54,682 bases of DNA from Phycisphaerales bacterium (GCA_009691725.1 SIAP01000013.1:1-54682); one strand, 5' to 3'. Positions 1-8,140 are shown, counted from the stretch's first letter. A program made the numbers and translations. Notes: generated by a model from the letters alone, not told the origin.

Positions 1-701
1 CACTCTTCAACATCAAATCCCTCGCTTCGTAGTGCAGCAGTAATGATCTCGGTGTCCATGCCGCGGCGGGCAAGCGCGGCCGCGACGGCGAAGACGCTCT
101 TCTTTCTGCGCTTCGCAATGGCCGTGCGTGCGATGGCGAGTGCGGCGCGTCGAGCCTGCGCACTTCCAGCAACGCGTTTCGATTCGCGCGACGCGCGCGG
201 TGCGTCAACCCCTTCCGCTTCGAGTAACCCCGCGACTGATTCTTGCGAAAGCCCTCGGCGTTGGCGGGTCAGACTCTCAGCGCGCAGCGCCGCATGCGTG
301 TCGTCGTTGAGCCATCCATCAGCCTTCAGTTCGACGATGGTCCTGGCGACGACGCTGCTCTCGAATCCCTTGCGAGTCATGCGCGCTGTAATCGTTGCCG
401 CGTTCTGAGTGCTGCGCGCGAGCAATCCCATGGCAAACTCGCGCGCATCGCGGTGAATCACAAAGAGGTTTACTCGCTTGGCGAGTGTTGCCGTCCACGA
501 AGCACCCTCTGTGATGCGAAGTTCGGTCAGTGATTCGCGTGGCAACCTGGCAATCGCCCGCGTGACCCCTTCAAGAAAGACCTTTGCCCAGCGCGGATCT
601 TTCGCATCACTCTCAATGCGGTCGATCGTCTTGACTGCACCCACTGCAGACGCTGCAACGCGCTTTGAAACTGTGCGGGCGGGTGTTGTGGGCCGGCTCA
701 C
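1..701 (-). CDS. recX: Regulatory protein RecX, 3' end cut by the window edge
   Basis: About 233 codons read open from a GTG at 701 down to base 1, with the stop outside the window. The middle carries the RecX three-helix repeat pattern: AMGLLARSTQNAATITARM, then KGFESSVVARTIVEL and GWLNDDTHAALRAE. A further helical repeat (VFAVAAALARRGMD) lies near the truncated end. RecX proteins bind RecA filaments and modulate recombination and the SOS response. The GTG start overlaps the stop of the upstream TPR gene (GTGA), so the two are probably co-transcribed. The first 70 or so residues are less conserved, so the start is inferred from the overlap. Identity is by pattern recognition only; a generic RecX-fold protein is the alternative. 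Confidence 0.72.
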   Translation of the reverse strand, partial: MSRPTTPARTVSKRVAASAVGAVKTIDRIESDAKDPRWAKVFLEGVTRAIARLPRESLTELRITEGASWTATLAKRVNLFVIHRDAREFAMGLLARSTQNAATITARMTRKGFESSVVARTIVELKADGWLNDDTHAALRAESLTRQRRGLSQESVAGLLEAEGVDAPRASRESKRVAGSAQARRAALAIARTAIAKRRKKSVFAVAAALARRGMDTEIITAALRSEGFDVEE

Positions 702-1012
702 GTCAACTCATCCAAGAAAGAGTTGATTTCGTTCATGGCATGCGAATCACCAGCAGAGCGCGCCCGGTCAAGTCCAGCACGGAGACACTCGCACGCCTCA
801 TCAACTCGATTCGCTTGCTGCAACGCACGTGCCTTGTGGTAGTAGGCGTAGCAGTAATCGATATCGACTTCGATGGTCTTGTCGAACCATGCGATCGCTG
901 CGGTTGTGTCGCCGGCTTTCAGATACTCCTGCGCCATCCCGTACCTGCAGAAGGCATCGAGCGGATCTTCTGCCAGCATTTTCTGAAGGAGTTCGATCCG
1001 TCCTTGGCTCAC
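698..1012 (-). CDS. Small tetratricopeptide repeat protein
   Basis: 104 residues with no signal peptide or membrane segment. It contains about two and a half TPR units. One is DAFCRYGMAQEYLKAGDTTA followed by AIAWFDKTIEVD; the next is YCYAYYHKARALQQANRVDEA followed by a CLRAGLDRA helix (positions roughly 17-90). The pattern of small residues and Y/A/P positions is typical of TPR scaffolds that mediate protein-protein contacts. Its stop overlaps the recX start, suggesting one transcript. It begins 36 bp from the divergent lipoprotein gene at 1049. No catalytic function can be assigned. Confidence 0.75.
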   Translation of the reverse strand: MSQGRIELLQKMLAEDPLDAFCRYGMAQEYLKAGDTTAAIAWFDKTIEVDIDYCYAYYHKARALQQANRVDEACECLRAGLDRARSAGDSHAMNEINSFLDELT

Positions 1013-1048
1013 GGCGAAAGCCTACCACTCTGCGCTACCCTCTCGCAC

Positions 1049-2581
1049 ATGAATTGGGTCCTGCATCGCGTGGCATCGCTTGGATTTCTCGCCGCACTCG
1101 GCGCGCTGGGTGGATGTCTCTCCGATTATGTTCCTGTCGATCGCAGTGATGTCCGACCTCAAGAAATGCAGGTGACCCATTCGGTTGGCGGCACACACTG
1201 GAGAACATTCGTTGAAGGCGGAGTGTGGTATCAGGGATTCGGGAGCACGCTTTACGCGCTGAACCCAAAAAACGGAGCCAACCTCGACAACCTTGCTTGC
1301 ATGCCCATGGGGAAATCGGGTGCGCTCGTCGATCTCGTGGTCTTTCAACACGACCTGATTGGTGTGCTCGATCGAACCGCGGTCATCCGAGTGGATCGAA
1401 CGAATCCAGGAGCAATGATGGTCGTTGAGATCATCGGGGAGCGAGCACTTGGGGTTCGACCAGAGCAACTCTCAGTCGCCGACGGCGGTCTGTATGTCAG
1501 CGGGCTTGGTGGCGTTATTCGTCTTGACACAGGGGAGCGATTCCTCGGCGGAAGTGTGGTTTGCGGCCGCGTCGTTGCAACTCGCAAGGGACTCGCGACC
1601 ACCCGCCAAGGAGAAATTGTGCTGCTCGCGGATGGCTCAGTCGAGGGTCGTGCAACGGACCTGCAGGTGGTGCCCTCCGCCGCGAACGGACGCGAGGTCA
1701 TCGCATTTGTGGATCAACGAAGGGACGGCGCACGGGTCGGGTTGCTCGACGGAGATTTTCATGAGCTTGCCAGCGTTGACATCGATGGCGAGGTCAGCCG
1801 ATTGCGTGCTCTAGACGGTCGTCTGTGGGCGGTCACTCCCAAAGGGATCACCAGCTGGAAAGTGACCGAGTCTGGCTTGAGCGATTCGCGAAACATTCGA
1901 GTTCAGGGGGCACTCGACATCGACGCGTGTGCGCCGAACACATTTGCAATCGCGGGGACTTTCGGACGCGCGCTCTACCGCCTCGATACCGACAACAACG
2001 GTCCAGGAGATGCGTTCTTCGCGGTCACGCGCGAGCCAGGACGACTGGAACGAGTGCTTTCAGACAGCAGACGAATTGTGGCTGGAAGTGGCGAGGGGAA
2101 TTGGCTGTACCTGACTGGCGGATCTTGCGAACCAAGTTCCAATCCAATTCAGACCCTCAATCCGCCAAACGCCAGGGTTCGTGCGCAGTGGGGGACCGCC
2201 ACCATCCGTGGTGCGGACGACGATGCAATGACGATCGAGAGTGCGCCGAGTGTTGTGGTGGACGGGGCCGGTCTGCATCAGACGCTTCAAATGCCGCAAG
2301 GGGCGCATGCGCGAACGCTCGCACTTGTTGGTGGCGATCTCTGGATTGGTCACGACGATGGAATCGATGTCTGGCGTTGGGGTGGGGCAACGATGAGTCG
2401 CGTTGGGCGGCTTCGACTTCAAGGACCAGTCACCAACCTTTATCCGCGTCGAACAGATGATGGTGCAAGTTGGGTGAGTCTTTTCGGCGGGATGGGTGTC
2501 GCGATGTGGCGGCCAATCGATGCGCCCGTTCAAACCCAAGATGCCATCGCACCAGCAGCGGATCGATCAGCGGGGGGGTGA
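1049..2581 (+). CDS. Predicted lipoprotein, possible beta-propeller
   Basis: 510 residues from ATG 1049. I chose this start because it opens a lipoprotein signal: positively charged N-terminus, hydrophobic FLAALGALGG, then cysteine (lipobox LGGC). The frame stays open upstream to 665, but that part overlaps the divergent TPR gene and does not look like protein. The mature part has repeated short beta-rich motifs such as GGLYVSGLGGVIRLDT, GRLWAVTPKGITSW and GDLWIGHDDGIDVWRW, spaced as in propeller blades. This suggests a WD40/PQQ-like fold, but no family is recognised. The last 15 bp overlap the 3' end of the convergent endonuclease III gene. Cell-envelope location is inferred. Confidence 0.7.
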   Translation: MNWVLHRVASLGFLAALGALGGCLSDYVPVDRSDVRPQEMQVTHSVGGTHWRTFVEGGVWYQGFGSTLYALNPKNGANLDNLACMPMGKSGALVDLVVFQHDLIGVLDRTAVIRVDRTNPGAMMVVEIIGERALGVRPEQLSVADGGLYVSGLGGVIRLDTGERFLGGSVVCGRVVATRKGLATTRQGEIVLLADGSVEGRATDLQVVPSAANGREVIAFVDQRRDGARVGLLDGDFHELASVDIDGEVSRLRALDGRLWAVTPKGITSWKVTESGLSDSRNIRVQGALDIDACAPNTFAIAGTFGRALYRLDTDNNGPGDAFFAVTREPGRLERVLSDSRRIVAGSGEGNWLYLTGGSCEPSSNPIQTLNPPNARVRAQWGTATIRGADDDAMTIESAPSVVVDGAGLHQTLQMPQGAHARTLALVGGDLWIGHDDGIDVWRWGGATMSRVGRLRLQGPVTNLYPRRTDDGASWVSLFGGMGVAMWRPIDAPVQTQDAIAPAADRSAGG

Positions 2582-3232
2582 CTTCGCGTTCTTGCAGAAA
2601 GCTCGACAGATTGCGTCGTCGGCGCATTTCGCGCCCCGCGCCTTGCAGACCATGCGACCATGTGCGATCAACAAGTGGGAGAGTCTGCACCAGTTCCGTT
2701 TCGGGAAGAGCACCATCAAATCGAGTTCGATGGATTCAGGGTCGCCGTGTCGCGAGAGCGCCAGGCGTTGAGCGAGACGCATCACATGGGTGTCCACAAC
2801 AACGCCTTCATTGATGTCAAATGCATTTCCAAGCAGGACATTTGCTGTCTTTCGGGCGACGCCGCGCAGCTGAACAAGACCGTCCATCGTGGTGGGCAGG
2901 GTGCCGCCGAATGTGCACTGCACTTTCAGCATCGACTCATGGACTGCGCGCGCCTTGTTCCTCCAAAAGTTGAGTGTCTTGACGAATGGTTCGATGGCCT
3001 TCGGAGAACTTGCTGCAAATGCCTCAATGGTTGGGAATGCACTAAAGAGTGCCGGTGTCGCCTTGTTGACGCCGACATCGGTGGACTGCGCTGAGAGGAT
3101 GGTCGCGATGAGCAATTCATGCGGCTTCGTCCAATGGAGAGCGCAGTGGGCATCTGGATAGCGTCGCACGAGTGCATTCCAGATGCGCTGTGCTCGCGCA
3201 CGCTGCGCCGGAGACTTCTTTGGAGTGGTCAT
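2567..3232 (-). CDS. nth: Endonuclease III (DNA glycosylase/AP lyase) with atypical Fe-S cysteine spacing
   Basis: 221 residues, close to the usual 210-220. It removes oxidised pyrimidines and nicks abasic sites in base-excision repair. The early LSAQSTD motif, the helix-hairpin-helix LRGVARKTANVLLG (about 122-135) with catalytic Lys128, and VVVDTHVMRLAQRL with catalytic Asp147 are all present. The C-terminal iron-sulphur loop has four cysteines, C196, C203, C209 and C213. That is C-x6-C-x5-C-x3-C rather than the canonical C-x6-C-x2-C-x5-C. The start at ATG 3232 gives a normal N-terminus; the open frame extends upstream but crosses the divergent gene. It is divergently paired, 26 bp apart, with the TIM-barrel gene at 3259. 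Confidence 0.9.
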   Translation of the reverse strand: MTTPKKSPAQRARAQRIWNALVRRYPDAHCALHWTKPHELLIATILSAQSTDVGVNKATPALFSAFPTIEAFAASSPKAIEPFVKTLNFWRNKARAVHESMLKVQCTFGGTLPTTMDGLVQLRGVARKTANVLLGNAFDINEGVVVDTHVMRLAQRLALSRHGDPESIELDLMVLFPKRNWCRLSHLLIAHGRMVCKARGAKCADDAICRAFCKNAKSPPR

Positions 3233-3258
3233 CGAGTGCAAGACGATAACCTCACCTC

Positions 3259-4044
3259 GTGATTCAACAGATCGCCACGCAACTTCCGCCACTCGCCGCG
3301 ACGATTGCGCCACTTGCCGGCGAGGTGATCGAGGCATTGCGATCGATCGCGCAGATGGGATTTCGCGCAGCGCAACTCTCCACAACTCATGTCGGCACAC
3401 GACCACGCGATCTCGATGGGAGCGGACGCAGAGACCTGATCGTGCAGTTGCGTCGACTGGAACTTTCATGTGGAGGGCTCGATCTGTGGATTCCATCGGC
3501 GCACTTCGTTGATCCCACCTTCGTAGACCGGGCGGTCGACGCGGTGGTGCAATCGGTTTCGCTCGCCGCTGCGCTTGGGCGTTGCCCAGTCAGCATCGCG
3601 CTCCCCCAACAGACACCCGAGAACGCCATCCGCCTTCAAGAGGTCCGTGACGCGATCGATGCCGCGGCGCAGCGCGAAGGGGTGTGGATCGCCGATCACT
3701 CGCTCGATGCATCGATCGGCACGAGGACTCCCTCCGCGATGGGTGCGATCGGCATAGGCATCGACCCCGCAGCCCTCATTGGCGCAGGTCATGATGTTCA
3801 CGCAGTCATCTCGAGTTGCCGCGCGGACATTGTGAGCGCGCGAATCGTCGACTTGATGCGCTCTGGCATGCGCGGACCGCCAGGCGAGCCGAGTGAGGAG
3901 CGCTTGGATCTCCTGATGTATGCAGCGGATCTCGCCACGATTCCGCTGCGATTCTCGCCAGTCGCCGATGCGCGTCAGTGGACGGATCCGCGTGCAGGGT
4001 TGCGAACAACGCTCGCACGATGGCGCGGAGAGGACCCGACATGA
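3259..4044 (+). CDS. Sugar phosphate isomerase/epimerase-like TIM-barrel protein
   Basis: 261 residues from GTG 3259. The layout resembles the xylose-isomerase-like TIM barrel (AP_endonuc_2 superfamily): an early segment EALRSIAQMGFRAAQLS, then WIPSAHF, then DAVVQSVSLAAALGRCPVSI, and a later IGIGIDPAALIGAGHDV strand-loop. The usual metal-binding His/Glu set is only partly recognisable, so the reaction cannot be stated. It is the first gene of a compact operon; its stop overlaps the acpS start (ATGA at 4041-4044). Confidence 0.6.
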   Translation: MIQQIATQLPPLAATIAPLAGEVIEALRSIAQMGFRAAQLSTTHVGTRPRDLDGSGRRDLIVQLRRLELSCGGLDLWIPSAHFVDPTFVDRAVDAVVQSVSLAAALGRCPVSIALPQQTPENAIRLQEVRDAIDAAAQREGVWIADHSLDASIGTRTPSAMGAIGIGIDPAALIGAGHDVHAVISSCRADIVSARIVDLMRSGMRGPPGEPSEERLDLLMYAADLATIPLRFSPVADARQWTDPRAGLRTTLARWRGEDPT

Positions 4045-4454
4045 CTGTGCGCGCACACGGAGTCGACCTGGTGGATGTTGCGCGCATCGAACAGATGCAC
4101 GCCGAACACGGTGATCGGTTTGTGCACCGAGTGTTTACCGCACATGAAGCGGGCTATGCGCAGTCGGGCGGTGCGCTCTGCGCACAAAGGCTCGCCGCTC
4201 GGTTCGCGGCGAAAGAAGCGACCTTCAAGGCGATTGGTACGGGGTTGCGTGACGGAATGTGCTGGACTGATGTCGAGGTGCGGGTGCTTCCATCTGGAGC
4301 GCCGACACTCGAACTCACAGGGCGCGTCGCAGAAATTGCCAGAGAGCAGGGGATCACGAAGTGGCTGGTCTCGCTCTCGCACGCTGGCGGCTTTGCGTAC
4401 GCCAGCGTCATTGGGATTTCGGAGTCAGCAGTTGGGGTGATAGGCTTCTCGTGA
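4041..4454 (+). CDS. acpS: Holo-[acyl-carrier-protein] synthase
   Basis: 137 residues. AcpS transfers 4'-phosphopantetheine from CoA to apo-ACP, activating it for fatty acid synthesis. The Mg-binding signature is visible: HGVDLVDVARIE with Asp9, and RLAARFAAKEATFKAIGTG with Glu59, matching the Asp/Glu pair of the family. The C-terminal VSLSHAGGFAYASVIG strand is also typical. The start ATG 4041 overlaps the preceding stop, and its own stop overlaps the next start, so it is translationally coupled on both sides. Length is close to family norms (about 120-135). Confidence 0.9.
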   Translation: MTVRAHGVDLVDVARIEQMHAEHGDRFVHRVFTAHEAGYAQSGGALCAQRLAARFAAKEATFKAIGTGLRDGMCWTDVEVRVLPSGAPTLELTGRVAEIAREQGITKWLVSLSHAGGFAYASVIGISESAVGVIGFS

Positions 4455-5137
4455 TGGCAAGGAGCCCGATGACTTTGTACGAAGCACGCCGCATGAAGAC
4501 GGGCGCTGCGAGTTCACCCATCGGGGCGAACCCGCGCGCACTTCGGCTTCCGATTGGATTTGTCGTGATTGTCGCGGCGATCGTTCTCGCGCTGGCGGTC
4601 GCGGTGTACCTCGTCGGCTATCGAGTTGGATACTCAGCTGCGGAGCGCATTGCCATCGAAGCTGGGCAAGGGCCATCGCGAACCAATGATCCGCTGCTCT
4701 CGCAGGCCCACCAAGCAAACGCAGAATCGATGGGTGCTTCTGGCGATGGTCGCTTTCCGGCCAGATCCGCTACTCCCAGCGCCACGAATCCCGGCGGGTT
4801 CAACAGTTCAGAGTCGCTGGGCGCACCTCCATCGAATGATCCAAGGGTTGTGGGATTGAATTACTTCACCATCGCCAGCGAAATCCAGCCCGATCGGGCT
4901 CACGAAATGGTGGCATTTTGTCGGGGGATTGGGCTTGATGCGATCGCAATTTCGGGTAGTAATGCGCGACTTCAAGTAATCGTCCTACCGGGCTTCGGCG
5001 GGAGTGATCTCGGTGGAGCACCAGCGAAGGCACTGGAGGCAAAAATTCGAGCGGTCGGCGCAAAGTGGAAGGCGCTTGGCCGTGGTAATGGTGACTTCCA
5101 CGATTGTTATCAGAAACTCTTCAAAGGTTCGTCATGA
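4454..5137 (+). CDS. Single-pass membrane protein of unknown function
   Basis: 227 residues from ATG 4454, which overlaps the acpS stop. A short basic cytoplasmic N-terminus is followed by one strong membrane span (about 33-55, FVVIVAAIVLALAVAVYLVG). A low-complexity Pro/Ser/Ala linker (about 70-135) follows. The compact C-terminal domain beginning NYFTIASEIQPDRAHEMVAF resembles a SPOR-like alpha/beta fold by its spacing, but I cannot confirm this. The likely topology puts the C-terminal domain in the periplasm. Its stop overlaps the start of the small basic protein gene. ATG 4469 is a possible alternative start. Confidence 0.65.
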   Translation: MARSPMTLYEARRMKTGAASSPIGANPRALRLPIGFVVIVAAIVLALAVAVYLVGYRVGYSAAERIAIEAGQGPSRTNDPLLSQAHQANAESMGASGDGRFPARSATPSATNPGGFNSSESLGAPPSNDPRVVGLNYFTIASEIQPDRAHEMVAFCRGIGLDAIAISGSNARLQVIVLPGFGGSDLGGAPAKALEAKIRAVGAKWKALGRGNGDFHDCYQKLFKGSS

Positions 5138-5433
5138 GCATTCATCCAAGTCTGAAATCAAAGTCTGGCGGTCTGAATCAACATCGCAACGTCCTCACGC
5201 GCACTGAGCGCATTGCCAAGTTGACCGAACTCGCACTCTTCAGCGCGTCGAAGAACACTGCGCTCTGCTTGCCAAAGGTGCGATCGATCAAGGCTGCCGT
5301 GGCAAAGAAGCCAAAGAAGGAAGCAGTGGCGGGTGCAGCTGATGCCACCGCTGGAGCAGCGGGAGGCGCGGCGAAACCAGCAGCTGGTGCCAAGCCTGCG
5401 GCGAAGTCAGCGGGCGGCGACAAGAAGAAGTGA
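5134..5433 (+). CDS. Planctomycetes/Chlamydia/Verrucomicrobia small basic protein
   Basis: 99 residues. The N-terminus MSIHPSLKSKSGGLNQHRNV, continuing LTRTERIAKL, is the hallmark of a short basic protein family conserved across the PVC superphylum. Its role is unproven; a link to the ribosome or another nucleic-acid complex has been suggested. Here the conserved core (1-55) is followed by an unusual Lys/Ala/Gly tail of about 40 residues ending GGDKKK, which resembles disordered nucleic-acid-binding tails. The start overlaps the previous stop (ATGA, 5134-5137), and the aminotransferase gene starts 1 bp after its stop. This is one of the best taxonomic markers in the window. Confidence 0.85.
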   Translation: MSIHPSLKSKSGGLNQHRNVLTRTERIAKLTELALFSASKNTALCLPKVRSIKAAVAKKPKKEAVAGAADATAGAAGGAAKPAAGAKPAAKSAGGDKKK

Positions 5434-5434
5434 C

Positions 5435-6604
5435 ATGATCCCGTCGCAGCACGCGGGGGAGCTTGATTTCGATCGACTCTTCACCGACCGCGTGAAATCC
5501 ATCGACGCGTCGGGGATTCGGCGCGCGTTCGACCGCGGAGCGTCGATTGTTGATCCGATCAATCTGTCGATTGGACAGCCCGACTTTCATGTCGCCGATC
5601 GTGTGAAGCACGCTGCGATCCGAGCGATCGAACAGAATCGCAACGGGTATTCACTGACGCAGGGTGTGCCGGAGTTGAGAACTGCAATCTGGGCGCATCT
5701 TCAGAAGGATCTTGGCTGGACACCGAGCGACGATCTGGATCTGATCATCACGTCTGGGACGACTGGGGCGCTTGTGCTCGCGGCGATGGCGTTGATTGAG
5801 TCAGGCGATGAAGTGATCATGCCAGATCCATACTTTGTTGCGTACCCGCAATTCGCAAAGGTCACCGGCGGATGCGCAGTGCTCTGCGATACCTATCCAG
5901 ATTTCCGAATGACTGCGAAACGGATCGCACCGCTCATCACTGCGCGCACCAAGATGGTGATCATTGATAGCCCGAGCAATCCATGTGGAGTGGTGCTCAC
6001 ATCAGCGGAACTCGCTGAAATCGTGGAGCTCTGCCGAGAGCGTGGAATTCTCTTGGTGTCGGACGAGATCTACGACGCATTCACATTCCCAGAGGCATTG
6101 GAGGGAGGTCGATGCCCAAGTCCAGCACGAAACTCCTCATCACTCTTGCTTGTGCGCGGATTCGGCAAGAGTTACGGGTGTACAGGTTGGCGCCTGGGCT
6201 ACGCAGCTGGGCCAAAGCCGCTCATTCAGCAGATGGCAAAGTTGCAGCAGTATCTCTTCGTGTGTGCGCCGACTCCATTGCAATACGCAGCGGCAGAGTG
6301 TTTTTCCGTCGACCTCTCGCCGATTGTCGATTCCTATGTCATCCGGCGAAACATGGTGGTTGATGCGCTCGCTGGAGTGACGAACGTCACGCGGTCACAG
6401 GGGGCGTTCTATGCCTTCATCGAGATTCCCAAACGCCTGGGAATGACCGGCACACAATTCGCTGAACAGGTCATTGCCCACAAGCTCATTGTGGTCCCCG
6501 GTGGAGTGTTTAGTTCGCGCGACACACACATTCGGATCAGTTTCGCAGCGCCCGAAAGAAAACTCGCTGAAGGACTTGAAGTCATTCGGCGAATGATGGC
6601 TTGA
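5435..6604 (+). CDS. PLP-dependent aminotransferase, class I/II
   Basis: 389 residues, the usual size for fold-type I aspartate/alanine-type aminotransferases. Visible features are the N-terminal INLSIGQPDF, the cofactor contact ITSGTTGAL, the SPSNPCG asparagine (Asn172), the LVSDEIYDAF aspartate (Asp200), and the Schiff-base lysine in RGFGKSYGCTGWRLGY (Lys235). A C-terminal arginine in THIRISFA would bind the substrate carboxylate. The amino donor cannot be predicted from sequence alone. It is the last gene of the 3259-6604 operon and is followed by tandem repeats. Confidence 0.88.
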   Translation: MIPSQHAGELDFDRLFTDRVKSIDASGIRRAFDRGASIVDPINLSIGQPDFHVADRVKHAAIRAIEQNRNGYSLTQGVPELRTAIWAHLQKDLGWTPSDDLDLIITSGTTGALVLAAMALIESGDEVIMPDPYFVAYPQFAKVTGGCAVLCDTYPDFRMTAKRIAPLITARTKMVIIDSPSNPCGVVLTSAELAEIVELCRERGILLVSDEIYDAFTFPEALEGGRCPSPARNSSSLLLVRGFGKSYGCTGWRLGYAAGPKPLIQQMAKLQQYLFVCAPTPLQYAAAECFSVDLSPIVDSYVIRRNMVVDALAGVTNVTRSQGAFYAFIEIPKRLGMTGTQFAEQVIAHKLIVVPGGVFSSRDTHIRISFAAPERKLAEGLEVIRRMMA

Positions 6605-6610
6605 TCTCGG

Positions 6611-6714
6611 CGCAATCTCTGGCCGCAATCTCTGGCCGCAATCTCTGGCCGCAATCTCGGCCAGTGCCCCGAAGGACTGATCCGCTGGCAGTCCCGCTGG
6701 CAGTCCCGCTGGCA
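6611..6714. repeat. Two adjacent short tandem repeat tracts
   Basis: 6611-6662 holds four copies of a 13-bp unit (CGCAATCTCTGGC; three exact, the last changed). 6682-6714 holds about 2.7 copies of a 12-bp unit (GCTGGCAGTCCC). They lie between the convergent aminotransferase and small lipoprotein genes, outside either reading frame. No hairpin or terminator is obvious in them. Confidence 0.9.
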
Positions 6715-6737
6715 GAAGCGCGGCGAACGACCGCGTT

Positions 6738-6947
6738 TTACTTCTTCTTGGGTGTCTTGGGAGCGGCACCAGGGGCGTCAGTCGTCGAGGAGACTCCAAT
6801 AGTGGTGTTGTTGTCATCGGCGAGCGGCGCCGCGAGAGCCGGCTTTGCGTCCTTGGCGCGCGAATCGGAAGTCGACGAGGATCCTCCGTCGCAGCCGACA
6901 AGCAGCAACGCAACGGAACAGAGTGCGAGAGTTGAAAGTGTCTTCAT
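6738..6947 (-). CDS. Small predicted lipoprotein
   Basis: 69 residues from ATG 6947. It has a clear lipoprotein signal: MKTLSTLALCSVALLLVGC, with lipobox LVGC and acylated Cys about position 19. The mature part is a short Ser/Thr/Ala/Asp-rich disordered chain ending in a basic PKTPKKK. No domain is recognised. The open frame extends 12 codons further upstream, but that would hide the signal peptide. It is probably an envelope peptide on its own transcript. Confidence 0.65.
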   Translation of the reverse strand: MKTLSTLALCSVALLLVGCDGGSSSTSDSRAKDAKPALAAPLADDNNTTIGVSSTTDAPGAAPKTPKKK

Positions 6948-7250
6948 GATGATGACTCTAGATCCCGCTCTCGCTGAAGTCAAGATTTACAACGCGACTG
7001 TTCGCAGTCGAATTTGGCGGTCAACGTCGTGCGATCGACCTATGGAAAACCCCGCCGACATGTGAAACACGGCCGGCGGGGCGGAGGGGAGAAAGATGCT
7101 TGTCGCTCAAGTGACTCGCACGCCACATGAGCAGAATCTCTTTCGGAAATTCGCTCGAGCCTTCAACAGAAAATCGAGGGGGTCAACGCGAAGTTTTTCG
7201 AGCGTGCTGCGTCTGCTCACAGTTGCCAGATGCACGCACCGCTCAACGGT
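6948..7250. other. 303-bp stretch without a recognisable gene
   Basis: No convincing coding frame on either strand. It contains the terminator-like hairpin at 7045-7081 (minus orientation), the presumed 3' untranslated region of the minus-strand operon that ends at 7251, and presumably the promoter of the small lipoprotein gene. Confidence 0.6.
7045..7081 (-). terminator. Probable rho-independent terminator of the pyrF-thioesterase operon
   Basis: An 8-bp perfect GC stem (CCCCGCCG at 7050-7057 with CGGCGGGG at 7074-7081) and a 16-nt loop. Read on the minus strand it is followed by TTTTC. It lies about 170 bp past the stop of the thioesterase gene (7251). The loop is rather long and the T run short, so this is a moderate call. 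Confidence 0.5.
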
Positions 7251-7784
7251 TCAGCGAGATGATTCGGATCGACATGCAAGTGGCTGGAGCCACTGGAGTT
7301 GGGAGTGCGGGATCCGCGATGGTAGCCGTGTTGTCAGATCGATGTAGACCCATCGGCTTGTCGCGCGACAGGTCGCGATTCCTGAATGTCGATTCCAGAT
7401 GAGTGTCTCGCGCTGAATCGTGGTGCGCCCTGCCAGTGAAATCCATGTCGAGCAACCCAGCTGATCGCCCTCAAACGACTCCGCAAGATAGTCCACGATG
7501 TGCCGAGAGACGAACCACATTCGCCCCTGCGCCAGCAGCGCGGCGCGAGAACTTCCATTCACGTCACCGTGCAGTTCCCCAATTCGGTCGAGCCACCGTA
7601 CATATTCCACATTGCTCACATGAGCGATCGTCGCACCGAGACTGCTCTTTCCCACCGACAACGCAAGTGTGAATTGACCGCGCACGGGCACCTGAAGTGC
7701 CATTGGAATCTGCAGTGTTTCGATTGCGAACCCATCATCCGTCCGCTGCGATTGCTGTTCATGTGTCTGCAGTGGCGAACTCAC
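7251..7784 (-). CDS. Hotdog-fold acyl-CoA/acyl-ACP thioesterase family protein
   Basis: 177 residues. The VSNVEYVRWLDRIGELHGD segment is the typical catalytic helix region of 4-hydroxybenzoyl-CoA-type and acyl-ACP thioesterases. GRMWFVSRHIVDYLAES and the C-terminal IATCRATSRWVYIDLTTRLP match the strands of the hotdog fold. These enzymes hydrolyse acyl thioesters in the cytoplasm; the acyl chain cannot be predicted. The gene overlaps the DUF971 gene by 4 bp (7781-7784) and is the last gene of a four-gene minus-strand operon. Confidence 0.7.
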   Translation of the reverse strand: MSSPLQTHEQQSQRTDDGFAIETLQIPMALQVPVRGQFTLALSVGKSSLGATIAHVSNVEYVRWLDRIGELHGDVNGSSRAALLAQGRMWFVSRHIVDYLAESFEGDQLGCSTWISLAGRTTIQRETLIWNRHSGIATCRATSRWVYIDLTTRLPSRIPHSQLQWLQPLACRSESSR

Positions 7785-8140
7785 TGAGAGTCACTTCCTG
7801 TGCGGGGCGCATCGGACGTGCTGGGTTGCGGTGCAATCTCGCGCAGATATTTCCATGAATACAAACCGGTGTCGTGCCCATCATTGAAACGAATCCGCAG
7901 CGCATAATTTCCGACGAGTTCCGCAGTCAGTGCCTCGAGTGGGGCATGGCCCGATGATGTGGGGATCACAGTCAGTGGATTCGCTGCGAGCGCTTCACGA
8001 ATGGCGCGTGCATCCGCAGAGGGGGACATTCGGCGGAGAAACGTCAGTGGAAAGAATGAAGTCTCTCCACCACGCCATCGAATGACGAGCCCCTCGCGCT
8101 TGCGCAGTTCAAGATGCTCTGGCGGCTCGTCCAACATCAC
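7781..8140 (-). CDS. DUF971 (gamma-butyrobetaine hydroxylase N-terminal-like) protein
   Basis: 119 residues. The pattern LELRKREGLVIRWRGGETSF, then LTFLRR, and VGNYALRIRFNDGHDTGLYS followed by WKYLREI, is diagnostic of DUF971, a small beta-rich domain found alone or at the N-terminus of 2-oxoglutarate oxygenases. Stand-alone copies are often near iron-sulphur or electron-transfer genes, but their role is unsettled. It overlaps its neighbours by 4 bp at both ends (8137-8140 and 7781-7784). The start could be either of two adjacent ATGs. Confidence 0.8.
   Translation of the reverse strand: MMLDEPPEHLELRKREGLVIRWRGGETSFFPLTFLRRMSPSADARAIREALAANPLTVIPTSSGHAPLEALTAELVGNYALRIRFNDGHDTGLYSWKYLREIAPQPSTSDAPRTGSDSQ

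Noticed and set aside
665-1048. Upstream extension of the lipoprotein frame
   Set aside because: Overlaps the well-supported divergent TPR gene and would bury the lipoprotein signal peptide.
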